This document shows positions 45,213 through 53,239 of a stretch of DNA of 64,000 nt, in pieces. The notes below the pieces were generated by a model. That model made no database searches. It had not been told where the DNA came from and worked only from the letters and a program-made list of their open reading frames with translations. Within the stretch, counting starts at the first letter, position 1. Each line of letters opens with the position of its first letter. The DNA comes from Flavobacterium sp. 5 (GTDB lineage Bacteria; Bacteroidota; Bacteroidia; Flavobacteriales; Flavobacteriaceae), in NCBI RefSeq assembly GCF_002813295.1, contig NZ_PHUE01000001.1, forward strand, positions 3,038,001 through 3,102,000. Reading direction: 5' to 3'. The translations under genes and the position numbers were made by a program.

Positions 45213-45892
45213 ATGACTTTATAGGTAAAACTATTTTCTTATTAAAACGTTTGCTAAAAGAAAATTTCAAAACTATTTATTTTAACTTTAGGTATTTTTC
45301 ATTTAATGAAGCAGTTAATTTTCCTGTTTTGATTTCTAAGAATGTGCTTTTTACGGAGTTAAAAGGAAGTGTTAAGTTTGAATGCCCATTGCGGTATGGT
45401 TTAGTTAAAATAGGTTATGCAAAAGTAGGGATATTTGATAAAAGATTTTCAAGGTCAATTTTGGAAATTTCGGGAGACATTATTTTTAAGGGAAGCGCAA
45501 ATTTTGGTCAAGGTTCAAAAATTAGTGTGGCTAAAAGCGGAAAAATAATTTTTGGAAATAAATTTAATATTACTGCTGAAAGTTCAATCGTTTAATCAAA
45601 AAAAATTCAGTTTGGGAATAATGTATTATTGTCTTGGGATATTTTAATTATGGACTCGGATCATCACACAATTTGGGACGAAGAAGGAAAAATCATTAAT
45701 AGCCCTGAGGAAATATTAATAGAAGATAATGTTTGGGTAGGATGTAGGGGATTAATATTAAAAGGTTTAAGAGTACCTTCAAATTCAGTTATTGGAGCTA
45801 ATACTGTTGTTAATAAAAATTTGCAAGACACGAATTCCTTATACGCTGGTATTCCAGTAAAAATGATAAGAAAAAATATATCTTGGGGTTAA
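45209..45892 (+). pseudogene. Acetyltransferase gene interrupted by an in-frame stop
   Basis: One reading frame of 228 codons encodes a hexapeptide-repeat acetyltransferase, but codon 129 (TAA at 45593-45595) is a stop. The first part (128 residues) ends FNITAESSIV. The same frame continues without a shift as SKKIQFGNNVLLSWDILIMD, with DSDHH as the histidine-bearing loop. IEDNVWVGCRGLIL, IGANTVV and AGIPVKMI complete the fold. All catalytic features lie after the stop. The fragment with a TTG at 45629 lacks the early coils and is unlikely to fold alone. A sequencing error or readthrough is possible, but a recent nonsense mutation is the simplest reading. Confidence 0.85.
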
Positions 45893-45912
45893 TAAACAAA
45901 TTTAATTAATAA

Positions 45913-46614
45913 ATGAGAATTGTTATAACAGGTGAAAAAGGTTTTTTAGGAATACATTTGACTAACTATTTACGCCATATATTGAAATATGAAGTTGTCG
46001 AATTGGGAAGAAATTTCATAGAAGTCTTGCCTAATACGAAAGAAATAGATTGGCTTATTCATGGAGCCTGTGTTCATAGACATAATAATCCAGAAATGGT
46101 TTTGCACCTGAATAATGAAATTACAAACCAAACAATTGAATGTTTAAAAAAGAATAATATAAATTGTAATGTGGCTTTTTTGTCTTCTATTCATGAGGAT
46201 GCTGAAACGTTTTATGGGAAATCAAAAAGAGAAGCTAAGAAACAATTTGAAAATTTTTGTTTAGAAAGGAATACTAATTTTGTTTCCTATAAACTTCCAA
46301 ATGTTTTTGGGCAATATGCAAAACCCAACAAAACCTCTTTTATAGCAACATTTTCATATAATTTATTAAATAATCTTCCTGTTGAATGTAATAGTAATCT
46401 TGTGAAATTAGCTTTTGTTACGGATGTTGTTGAAATGGTGTGCAAATTTGAAGAACAAGAAATTATTTCTAGAGCTATTACAGTTGAAGAGGTATATTTA
46501 TTATTAATTGAATATAATAAGTTGTTCAATAATTCCATTTTTCCAACTTTTAGAGATAAGTTTGAGTTTGATTTATATCAAACATTTATAAGTTACAAAA
46601 ATTATAAAATTTAA
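45913..46614 (+). CDS. CapF-like nucleotide-sugar reductase, cupin domain absent
   Basis: A 233-residue SDR protein matching the N-terminal reductase half of CapF/FnlB/WbjC. It has VITGEKGFLGIHL at residues 4-16, WLIHGACVHR, FLSSIHEDAETFYGKSKREA with the YxxxK pair, and YKLPNVFGQYAKPNKTSFIATF. CapF proteins are about 370 residues because a C-terminal cupin epimerase follows; here the protein stops soon after the reductase. It would reduce a 4-keto-6-deoxy-HexNAc without the 3-epimerisation step, unless a separate cupin exists elsewhere. Confidence 0.75.
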   Translation: MRIVITGEKGFLGIHLTNYLRHILKYEVVELGRNFIEVLPNTKEIDWLIHGACVHRHNNPEMVLHLNNEITNQTIECLKKNNINCNVAFLSSIHEDAETFYGKSKREAKKQFENFCLERNTNFVSYKLPNVFGQYAKPNKTSFIATFSYNLLNNLPVECNSNLVKLAFVTDVVEMVCKFEEQEIISRAITVEEVYLLLIEYNKLFNNSIFPTFRDKFEFDLYQTFISYKNYKI

Positions 46615-46622
46615 ATAGTATA

Positions 46623-47549
46623 ATGAAATTATTTATAACAGGTGGTGCAGGTTATTTAGGGCGTGAAATCGTAAAGAGATTTTATGATAGTGCAGAACTT
46701 ACTATTTATAGTAGAGATGAGGCCAAACACTATTATCTTAAAAAGCAATTTCCAAAGATTCGATGTATAATAGGTGATGTAGCAGATTACGATTTGATGA
46801 ATCGTTCCGCAAAAGGGCATGATTATGGTATTTTTGCAGCTTCTTTAAAACAAATTGAAGCAGTAGACCAAAATGTAGAGATTGCTTTAAGAACTATTGT
46901 TAATGGAGCAATTAATTCACGGCGTGTTGCCGAAAATAATAATTTTAAGGCGGCATGTTTTATCTCTTCTGATAAAAGTAGAGCTGCTACAACATTATAT
47001 GGCTCTATGAAATTTATTGGTGGCGAAGCATTCATTGTAAACGCGGAGGATTCTAGTGTTAATCTTACAACAGCAGTTTATGGTAATGTCCTAAATTCAA
47101 CAGGTAGTATATTACCATTGATTTTAGATTCAATTAAGAATAAATATGAGTTGAAGCTTTATTCTCCCGAAATGACTAGATTTATGATTGATGTTGAAGA
47201 AGCAGTTAGTGTAATTGAAAATTCATTTAATTTAACAGGTTTCAATATAATCCCAAATATTCCAAGTTTTAAAATTAAGGATCTTTTTGAAATTTATAAA
47301 GAAGAATTTGGGTTAAAATATACGTTGGGACAACCAAGAATTTCTGAAAAGATTCATGAAATTATGATTGCAAAAGAAGAAGTTCCACGTACTTATTTAG
47401 ATAAGAAAACGAATTTGTATCTGATGCATTACCATAAAATTTATAATGATTCAAATGTTGATTTTGAAGAGTTTTCGAGTGAGAATGTTTTAATTACAAA
47501 GGAAGAGTTATACAAGAAATTACAGAAGAATAATTTTTTTAGACAATAA
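46623..47549 (+). CDS. CapE/PseB-like UDP-HexNAc 4,6-dehydratase
   Basis: A 308-residue soluble SDR protein with FITGGAGYLGREIVKRFYDS at residues 4-23, the family-specific IYSRDEAK, FAASLKQIEAVDQN, SSDKSRAATTLYGSMKF with YxxxK, and MTRFMIDVEEAV. The C-terminal ENVLITKEELYKKL matches the tail of CapE/WbjB proteins. The SDK segment is divergent from the usual STDKA.NP. It starts 8 bases after the CapF-like gene, so the two likely act in sequence on UDP-GlcNAc. Confidence 0.78.
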   Translation: MKLFITGGAGYLGREIVKRFYDSAELTIYSRDEAKHYYLKKQFPKIRCIIGDVADYDLMNRSAKGHDYGIFAASLKQIEAVDQNVEIALRTIVNGAINSRRVAENNNFKAACFISSDKSRAATTLYGSMKFIGGEAFIVNAEDSSVNLTTAVYGNVLNSTGSILPLILDSIKNKYELKLYSPEMTRFMIDVEEAVSVIENSFNLTGFNIIPNIPSFKIKDLFEIYKEEFGLKYTLGQPRISEKIHEIMIAKEEVPRTYLDKKTNLYLMHYHKIYNDSNVDFEEFSSENVLITKEELYKKLQKNNFFRQ

Positions 47550-47554
47550 TACAA

Positions 47555-48589
47555 ATGAGAATAGGCTTTAATCCAATTAAAGAAGACAAAGAAATTGTTC
47601 TTAAAAATTATCATAGAATAATTGTACCAGTTTATATACCCAATCAAGAAGGTTATTTTAAAGATTCATTTGAAATTTTGAAATTAAATATCGAATCTCT
47701 ATTAACTACTATTCATGATAAAACTAGAATTACAATTTATAATAATAATTCTATAAGTATAGTAAAGAATTATATAGATGATTTGTACCAAAAACATCAA
47801 GCCATTGATCAAGTATTTCATTCTAAAGAAAATTTGGGCAAAATAAATGCTATTCTTGCTGGTGTAAAAGGGAATTTAGAACCATTAATTACGATTACAG
47901 ATTCTGATGTTTTTTTTAAACATGATTGGCAAAAAGAAGTAGAGCAAACATTTATTAATTTTCCAAATGCAGGAATGATAAGCCCAACTCCTAGTAGTAA
48001 AACAATAAAAAGTTTTACTGCAACTAATTGGTATTTTGGTATTTTAGGAGGTATGTCAATGCAATTTGAAGATGTTCAAGACCCAACTGCCATGAAGAAG
48101 TTTGATGATAGTTTAGGAAACCCTACACCAATTTATTCACAAGCTCATTTAGATAAATATTTGGTTTTAAAATCAAAAAAAGGAAAAGCCGTAATGGGTT
48201 GTGGTCATTTTGTAGCTACTTTACGAAGAGAAGTTTTTGATAAAGGATCAGATTCGCCAGCATTTATAAAAATTGTTGGTGGTGTCGAGAATAAATTTAT
48301 AGACATTCCAAATGAAAGTTTAGGCTTTTTAAGATTGGCAACATTAGGAAATTATACCTACCATTTAGGAAATGTAAAAGAACTATGGATGGAAGAGGAG
48401 TTTGAATTGCTTAAAACTCGTAAGCCAAATGTTTATGCAGAAAACAATGAACTATTTGTATCTAAACCTTTGCCTAAATGGAAAATCAAAATTGGGATGA
48501 TATTTAGAAAACTGTTGTTGAGTAATTTTTTTAAAAATGGGTATTTTAGAAATATAGGATTGACAGCACCTGAAAATTATTCATTATAA
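47555..48589 (+). CDS. GT-A glycosyltransferase
   Basis: A 344-residue protein. After a 20-residue lead, IIVPVYIPNQEGYFKDSFEI and ITIYNNNS form the start of the GT-A fold. LGKINAILAGVKGN precedes the metal site ITDSDVFF. MGCGHFVATLRREVF is the acceptor region, and VENKFIDIPNESLGF follows. It lacks the classical DDGSTD motif, so it belongs to a divergent GT2-like group. It lies 5 bases after the dehydratase gene. Confidence 0.7.
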   Translation: MRIGFNPIKEDKEIVLKNYHRIIVPVYIPNQEGYFKDSFEILKLNIESLLTTIHDKTRITIYNNNSISIVKNYIDDLYQKHQAIDQVFHSKENLGKINAILAGVKGNLEPLITITDSDVFFKHDWQKEVEQTFINFPNAGMISPTPSSKTIKSFTATNWYFGILGGMSMQFEDVQDPTAMKKFDDSLGNPTPIYSQAHLDKYLVLKSKKGKAVMGCGHFVATLRREVFDKGSDSPAFIKIVGGVENKFIDIPNESLGFLRLATLGNYTYHLGNVKELWMEEEFELLKTRKPNVYAENNELFVSKPLPKWKIKIGMIFRKLLLSNFFKNGYFRNIGLTAPENYSL

Positions 48590-48658
48590 CTCAATTTTTA
48601 TTTATTAAATCAAGAATAATTTTATAAGGAATGTTAAACGCTTTATTTACAATTGAAA

Positions 48659-49309
48659 ATGATTAGATTATTCTTATATAAAAAATGGAATCATTATAAA
48701 CGTTGTAAGTTTTTAAATCAGCGTAAAAAAGAAGGAACTGAAATAAGTTCTAAAACAACTGGTTATTGGAATGTTTTTTTTGAAGGGAAAAACAAGATTC
48801 CCGAGAGATGTCAGTTTTTAGGAAACAATATCAGAATAGGATATGCTACTACTTTGGGAGTAAATAATCTATTGTCAGGAAATGTAAATGTGGGCAAATA
48901 TTGCCAGTTTGGAGCTGATGTAGCGCTACATGCTAATAACCATCCCATTTCTTCGATGACGACTTATATTAATAAGAATTTATTCTTAGGTGAGCTTAAA
49001 GCATTAAGACAAGAAAAAAAAGTTGTTATTGGAAATGATGTCTGGATTGGTCACGGTGTAATTATAGTGGGGAATATCACGATTGGGAATGGTGCTATAA
49101 TTGCAGCAGGAAGTGTCGTTACTAAAGATGTTCTGCCTTATACTATTGTCGCTGGAGTATCGGCCAAACTAATACGAAAACGCTATGCAGATTCTATTAT
49201 TAAAGAAATAGAAGCACTTAAATGGTGGGACAAAAGTGAAGTTGAATTAGAACAGTTAAAACCTTTATTTTTTAAAGATTTTACTGATAAAATTAGTGTT
49301 TATGATTAA
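48659..49309 (+). CDS. Hexapeptide-repeat acetyltransferase (intact)
   Basis: A 216-residue left-handed beta-helix protein. FLGNNIRIGYATTLG and VNVGKYCQFGADVALHANNH carry the catalytic-type histidine. VVIGNDVWIGHGVIIVGNITIGNG and VVTKDVLPYTIVAGVSAKLI close the fold. The helical tail (IKEIEALKWW) is typical of CatB/NeuO-like xenobiotic-type acetyltransferases. It overlaps neuB by 8 bases, so it may acetylate the nonulosonic acid or its precursor. The ATG at 48659 is used over a TTG at 48653. Confidence 0.85.
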   Translation: MIRLFLYKKWNHYKRCKFLNQRKKEGTEISSKTTGYWNVFFEGKNKIPERCQFLGNNIRIGYATTLGVNNLLSGNVNVGKYCQFGADVALHANNHPISSMTTYINKNLFLGELKALRQEKKVVIGNDVWIGHGVIIVGNITIGNGAIIAAGSVVTKDVLPYTIVAGVSAKLIRKRYADSIIKEIEALKWWDKSEVELEQLKPLFFKDFTDKISVYD

Positions 49310-50312
49310 TAAAACACCCTATATTATCGCAGAAATAGGCCAGGCACACGAAGGGAGTCTAGGTATTTTATATTCCTATATCGATGCTATTGCTCAAACT
49401 GGTGTAGATGCGGTGAAATTTCAAATGCACATTGCTGAAGCAGAAAGTAGCGAGTATGAACCTTTTCGTGTCAAGTTTTCGTTAGAAGATAAGACCAGAT
49501 TTGACTATTGGAAACGAATGGGGTTTTCTTTAGAACAATGGGCAGGAATTAAAACATATTGTGAGAGTTTAGGACTTGATTTTATTTGTTCTCCCTTTAG
49601 TAATTTGGCAGTCGATTGGCTGGAAAAAATAGGTTTAGAGCAATATAAAATAGGCTCGGGAGAAGTTAATAATTTCTTGATTTTAGAAAAAATTGCTAAA
49701 ACTAGAAAACCCGTGATTTTGTCTTCAGGAATGAGTTCTTACGATGAATTGGATGAAACTGTGGCATTTTTGAAAGAAAGAAATGTAGAATTTTCTATTT
49801 TGCAATGTACAACCTCATATCCTACTCAGCCTAAAAGTTTTGGTTTAAACGTTATTCAGGAATTACAAAAAAGGTATAATGTACCGATAGGTTTTTCCGA
49901 TCATTCAGCACGTATAGAAACTTGTATTGCTGCGACCGTTCTTGGCGCTGAAATACTTGAGTTTCATGTTGTTTTTGATAGACAGATTTTTGGTCCAGAT
50001 TCTAAATCTTCCTTGACAATTTCGGAAACCAAAGATTTGGTTATTGCTGTTCGCAATATCAAAGAAGCTTTGGATAATCCAATTGATAAAAATTCGAATG
50101 AAAATTTTACAGTTTTAAAACAAATATTTGAAAAATCTTTAGCTATAAATAAAACGCTTTCAAAAGGACACATCATAACTTTTGATGACCTGGAAGCTAA
50201 AAAACCAAAAGGATGTGGAATTGATGCAGCAAAATTTAGGGATGTTGTAGGCAAAACACTTACTTTTGACAAAAGCCAATGGGATTTTTTAAAGGAAGAA
50301 GACATACAATGA
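49302..50312 (+). CDS. neuB: NeuB-family nonulosonic acid synthase
   Basis: A 336-residue enzyme that condenses an N-acetylmannosamine-type sugar with phosphoenolpyruvate. The TIM-barrel part has AEIGQAHEG (10-18), VDAVKFQMH, FICSPFS, YKIGSGEVNN, LQCTTSYPT and GFSDHS with the catalytic histidine. The C-terminal SAF (antifreeze-like) domain is present (SLAINKTLSKGHIITFDDL). AEIGQAHEG replaces the AEIG.NH.G found in many sialic-acid synthases, suggesting a different NeuB subgroup. Start ATG at 49302; neuC overlaps by 4 bases. Confidence 0.9.
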   Translation: MINKTPYIIAEIGQAHEGSLGILYSYIDAIAQTGVDAVKFQMHIAEAESSEYEPFRVKFSLEDKTRFDYWKRMGFSLEQWAGIKTYCESLGLDFICSPFSNLAVDWLEKIGLEQYKIGSGEVNNFLILEKIAKTRKPVILSSGMSSYDELDETVAFLKERNVEFSILQCTTSYPTQPKSFGLNVIQELQKRYNVPIGFSDHSARIETCIAATVLGAEILEFHVVFDRQIFGPDSKSSLTISETKDLVIAVRNIKEALDNPIDKNSNENFTVLKQIFEKSLAINKTLSKGHIITFDDLEAKKPKGCGIDAAKFRDVVGKTLTFDKSQWDFLKEEDIQ

Positions 50313-51466
50313 ATAAACGGAAAATAGCTGTTGTAATTACAGCACGTCCATCTTATAGCCGGGTTAAAACAGTTTTGTCAGCGATTGAGACACATCCTGA
50401 TTTAGAATTACAGTTGATTGTTGCTGCATCGGCTCTCTTGGATCGATACGGCTCTGCAGTCAATTATATAGAAAAAGACGGCTTTATTATTGCTGCGAAG
50501 GTATTTAATGTACTGGAAGGGGAAAATTTAACTGCTGCAGCTAAAACCACTGGAATTGGAATTTTGGAGCTTTCTACTGTTTTTGATAATTTAAAACCCG
50601 ATATTGTAGTTACAGTTGCCGATCGTTTTGAAACTATGGCAACGGCAATTGCAGCTTCTTATATGAATATTCCGCTAGCACATATTCAAGGTGGTGAAGT
50701 TACTGGCAACATTGACGAAAAAGTGCGTCATGCTATTACCAAATTAGCAGATTATCATTTTGTAGCTTCCGAAAATGCTAAAGAAAGAGTGATTAAATTA
50801 GGAGAAAATCCTGATTTTGTTTTCAATACGGGTTGCCCTTCAATAGATATTGCATCGGAAGTGGCTAAAATACAAGGTCTAAATTTTAATCCATATCAAA
50901 AATATGGAGGAGTTGGAGCAGAACCTGATTTGTCCAGTAATTATTTAGTAGTGATGCAGCATCCAGTAACAACAGAATATCAAAATTCTAGAAAACATAT
51001 AGAAGAAACATTAGAAGCGGTAAATGAATTGGATATTCCAACTTTGTGGTTTTGGCCAAACGTTGATGCTGGTGCTGATGGAACTTCTACAGGAATTCGA
51101 GCGTTTCGTGAACATCATAAGTTGAAAAATGTTCACTTTTTTAAAAATATGGAAGGCGATGATTTTCTAGTTTTACTTAATAACGCTAAAGCATTAATAG
51201 GGAATTCCAGTGTTGGAATTAGAGAATGTGCTTACCTTGGTGTTCCTGTTATTAATATTGGTTCGAGACAAAATAAACGAGACAGAGGAAATAATGTAAT
51301 TGACGTGAACTACGATAAAAACGAAATAATTGCTGCAATTCATACTATTTTAAAAAATGGAAAATCCAAAATTTCATCTGTATATGGTGGAGGAAATGCT
51401 GGTTCTATTATTGCTGATTTGTTAATAAAAGTGCCTTTGCAGTTTCATAAAACAATTATGTATTAA
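50309..51466 (+). CDS. neuC: NeuC-family hydrolysing UDP-HexNAc 2-epimerase
   Basis: A 385-residue GT-B-like epimerase that releases a ManNAc-type sugar for NeuB. VVITARPSYSRVKTVLSAI at the N-terminus, VVTVADRFETMATAIAASY, HIQGGEVTGNIDEKVRHAITKLADYHF, and the C-terminal IGNSSVGIRECAYLGVPVINIG are family motifs. The ATG at 50309 overlaps the neuB stop (ATGA). A 6-deoxy substrate as used by LegG is possible, but the aminotransferase required for legionaminic acid is not seen. Confidence 0.9.
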   Translation: MNKRKIAVVITARPSYSRVKTVLSAIETHPDLELQLIVAASALLDRYGSAVNYIEKDGFIIAAKVFNVLEGENLTAAAKTTGIGILELSTVFDNLKPDIVVTVADRFETMATAIAASYMNIPLAHIQGGEVTGNIDEKVRHAITKLADYHFVASENAKERVIKLGENPDFVFNTGCPSIDIASEVAKIQGLNFNPYQKYGGVGAEPDLSSNYLVVMQHPVTTEYQNSRKHIEETLEAVNELDIPTLWFWPNVDAGADGTSTGIRAFREHHKLKNVHFFKNMEGDDFLVLLNNAKALIGNSSVGIRECAYLGVPVINIGSRQNKRDRGNNVIDVNYDKNEIIAAIHTILKNGKSKISSVYGGGNAGSIIADLLIKVPLQFHKTIMY

Positions 51467-52164
51467 TGAGAGTTTTAGCAATTATTCCGGCAAGAGGAGG
51501 AAGTAAAGGTGTTCCTGGAAAAAACATCAAATTATTAGGGAGCAAGCCTTTGATTGCTCATGCAATTGAATGTGCAAAAAAATGCAATAAAGTCACGAGA
51601 ACAATTGTTTCCACTGATTCAGATGAAATTATAAATATTGCACTGAATTTTGATGCAGAAGTCATCAAGAGACCCGCTAGCTTGGCAGAGGATACTAGTA
51701 ATGTGATAACGGCTGTTGTAGATGTTTATCAAAAAATTGAACAAGAGTTTGATTTAATTGTTCTATTGCAACCAACATCTCCTCTTAGAACTTCTATTGA
51801 TTTAGATAACATAATAGCAATGTTTGAAAAAGATAAATTTATTGATGGGGTCATAAGTGTAGTTCCTTTAGAAGATTGTCACCCAGCAAGAATGTATAAT
51901 TTGGAAAAAGATAACAAGCTAACTTCTTTTTTAAATGAGGGAGAAACCAAACTTAGACAAGATTTAAAACCTGTGTATTACAGAAACGGATGTTTTTATG
52001 TAGTACGGACGAAAGCCTTTTTTAAAGAAAAATCTTTTATGGTTGAAAATAAAAAAGCATATGTGATGGACAGTAATTGGTTAGCAAATATAGATAGTCC
52101 AAGAGATTTTAAAATAGCTGAAGTGTTGTATGAAGATTGGAAAAATGAAAATAGTTGTAGTTGA
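51466..52164 (+). CDS. neuA: NeuA-family CMP-nonulosonic acid synthetase
   Basis: A 232-residue cytidylyltransferase that activates the nonulosonic acid as CMP-sugar. IIPARGGSKGVPGKNIKLLG (5-24) is the CTP-binding motif, followed by VSTDSDEI, RPASLAEDTSN, LLQPTSPLRT and a terminal NIDSPRDFKIAE. The ATG shares one base with the neuC stop. The downstream dehydrogenase begins 20 bases before its stop. Confidence 0.92.
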   Translation: MRVLAIIPARGGSKGVPGKNIKLLGSKPLIAHAIECAKKCNKVTRTIVSTDSDEIINIALNFDAEVIKRPASLAEDTSNVITAVVDVYQKIEQEFDLIVLLQPTSPLRTSIDLDNIIAMFEKDKFIDGVISVVPLEDCHPARMYNLEKDNKLTSFLNEGETKLRQDLKPVYYRNGCFYVVRTKAFFKEKSFMVENKKAYVMDSNWLANIDSPRDFKIAEVLYEDWKNENSCS

Positions 52165-53095
52165 ATCTCAAAATTTTAGTGAAGAAGCTTTACGATCTCT
52201 TTCTGAGATTGGAGATATAAAATTATCAGATGTTCATGATAAAGCCCAGCTAATAAATAACATCAAAGATGCTGAGGTTTTATTTGTTAGATTGAGATTT
52301 TATATTGATAAAGAAATTATTGATGCTTGTTCAGGATTAAAATTTATTCTAACAGCGACTACAGGGTTAGATCATATAGATGTAGACTATTTTGAGCGTA
52401 ATGGAGGAAGAGTAGTTTCACTAAAAGGGGAATATGAATTTTTAAAATCAATACCTTCAACAGCTGAACATACATGGGGATTGCTTCTCTCTTCAATGCG
52501 AAATATTCCTAATGCGTTCGATGATGTTAAAGATGGGTACTGGAGGAGAGATTTGTTTAAAGGAAATAACCTCAAAGGAAAAAAAATTGGACTTTTAGGA
52601 TTGGGGCGCGTTGGTATACAAGTTGCTAAATATGGTGAGGCATTTGATATGGAAATAGGATTTTATGATATTGAAAACAAGATTAATTCCTATAAGAAAT
52701 TTGATATTCCTTCGGAATTGTTTGCTTGGGCTGATATAGTTTCGATTCATATACCATTAAATCAAGAGAATATTCATTTTGTTGACAAGCGGTTGTTGGA
52801 TCAATTAAATCCAAATTCAATATTAATTAATACAGCAAGAGGAGCTGTGATAGACGAGATATATTTATGCAATTTAATTGAGATAAGAAGGATAAAAGGA
52901 TATGCGACTGATGTATTAGAAGAAGAGTTAAATATTGATATTGGTAAAAATAAATTAGTTGAGCTATCAAAAAAAGGTTTTAGTATTATCATAACACCTC
53001 ATATCGCAGGAGCAACTTTTGAATCTATGGATATGACTGAATTATTCATTGTTGAAAAGTTTTACAAAGAGTTAAATAAAAGTAAAAATAAGTAA
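52145..53095 (+). CDS. D-isomer-specific 2-hydroxyacid dehydrogenase family protein
   Basis: A 316-residue NAD(P)-dependent dehydrogenase with all canonical residues: GLGRVG at 152-157, catalytic arginine R232 (NTARG), a glutamate near 259 (DVLEE), and histidine H286 (TPHIAGAT). The family interconverts 2-keto and 2-hydroxy acids. The closest relatives include phosphoglycerate- and erythronate-4-phosphate-dehydrogenase-like enzymes. It overlaps neuA by 20 bases, so it is co-translated with CMP-sugar synthesis. Its role there is not known. It may supply or modify a hydroxy-acid substituent. Confidence 0.88.
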   Translation: MKIVVVESQNFSEEALRSLSEIGDIKLSDVHDKAQLINNIKDAEVLFVRLRFYIDKEIIDACSGLKFILTATTGLDHIDVDYFERNGGRVVSLKGEYEFLKSIPSTAEHTWGLLLSSMRNIPNAFDDVKDGYWRRDLFKGNNLKGKKIGLLGLGRVGIQVAKYGEAFDMEIGFYDIENKINSYKKFDIPSELFAWADIVSIHIPLNQENIHFVDKRLLDQLNPNSILINTARGAVIDEIYLCNLIEIRRIKGYATDVLEEELNIDIGKNKLVELSKKGFSIIITPHIAGATFESMDMTELFIVEKFYKELNKSKNK

Positions 53096-53239
53096 GATGA
53101 AAAATATTTTTTAAATGAGATTTCAATATAGAAAGAGCAAATTAAATTTTGGATAACTTATAGGGGAATCTGTTTTAAATTGCTTTAGATTTGTATTTAT
53201 TTTTTTGTTTATAATTTTTGCAAAATCTTGTAATTTTTT

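Noticed and set aside
45596..45640. A frameshift in the A-run (45598-45605) as the cause of the split acetyltransferase
   Set aside because: Counting bases shows both halves are in the same frame; the only lesion is the TAA at 45593-45595.
45629..45892. A separate small acetyltransferase gene starting at TTG 45629
   Set aside because: It begins mid-coil and the preceding codons in the same frame (KKIQFGNNVL) continue the fold of the upstream part, so it is the tail of one interrupted gene.
46623..52164. A complete legionaminic or pseudaminic acid pathway
   Set aside because: No PLP-dependent aminotransferase gene is present and the dehydratase/reductase pair looks CapE/CapF-like; only the NeuB, NeuC and NeuA steps are supported.
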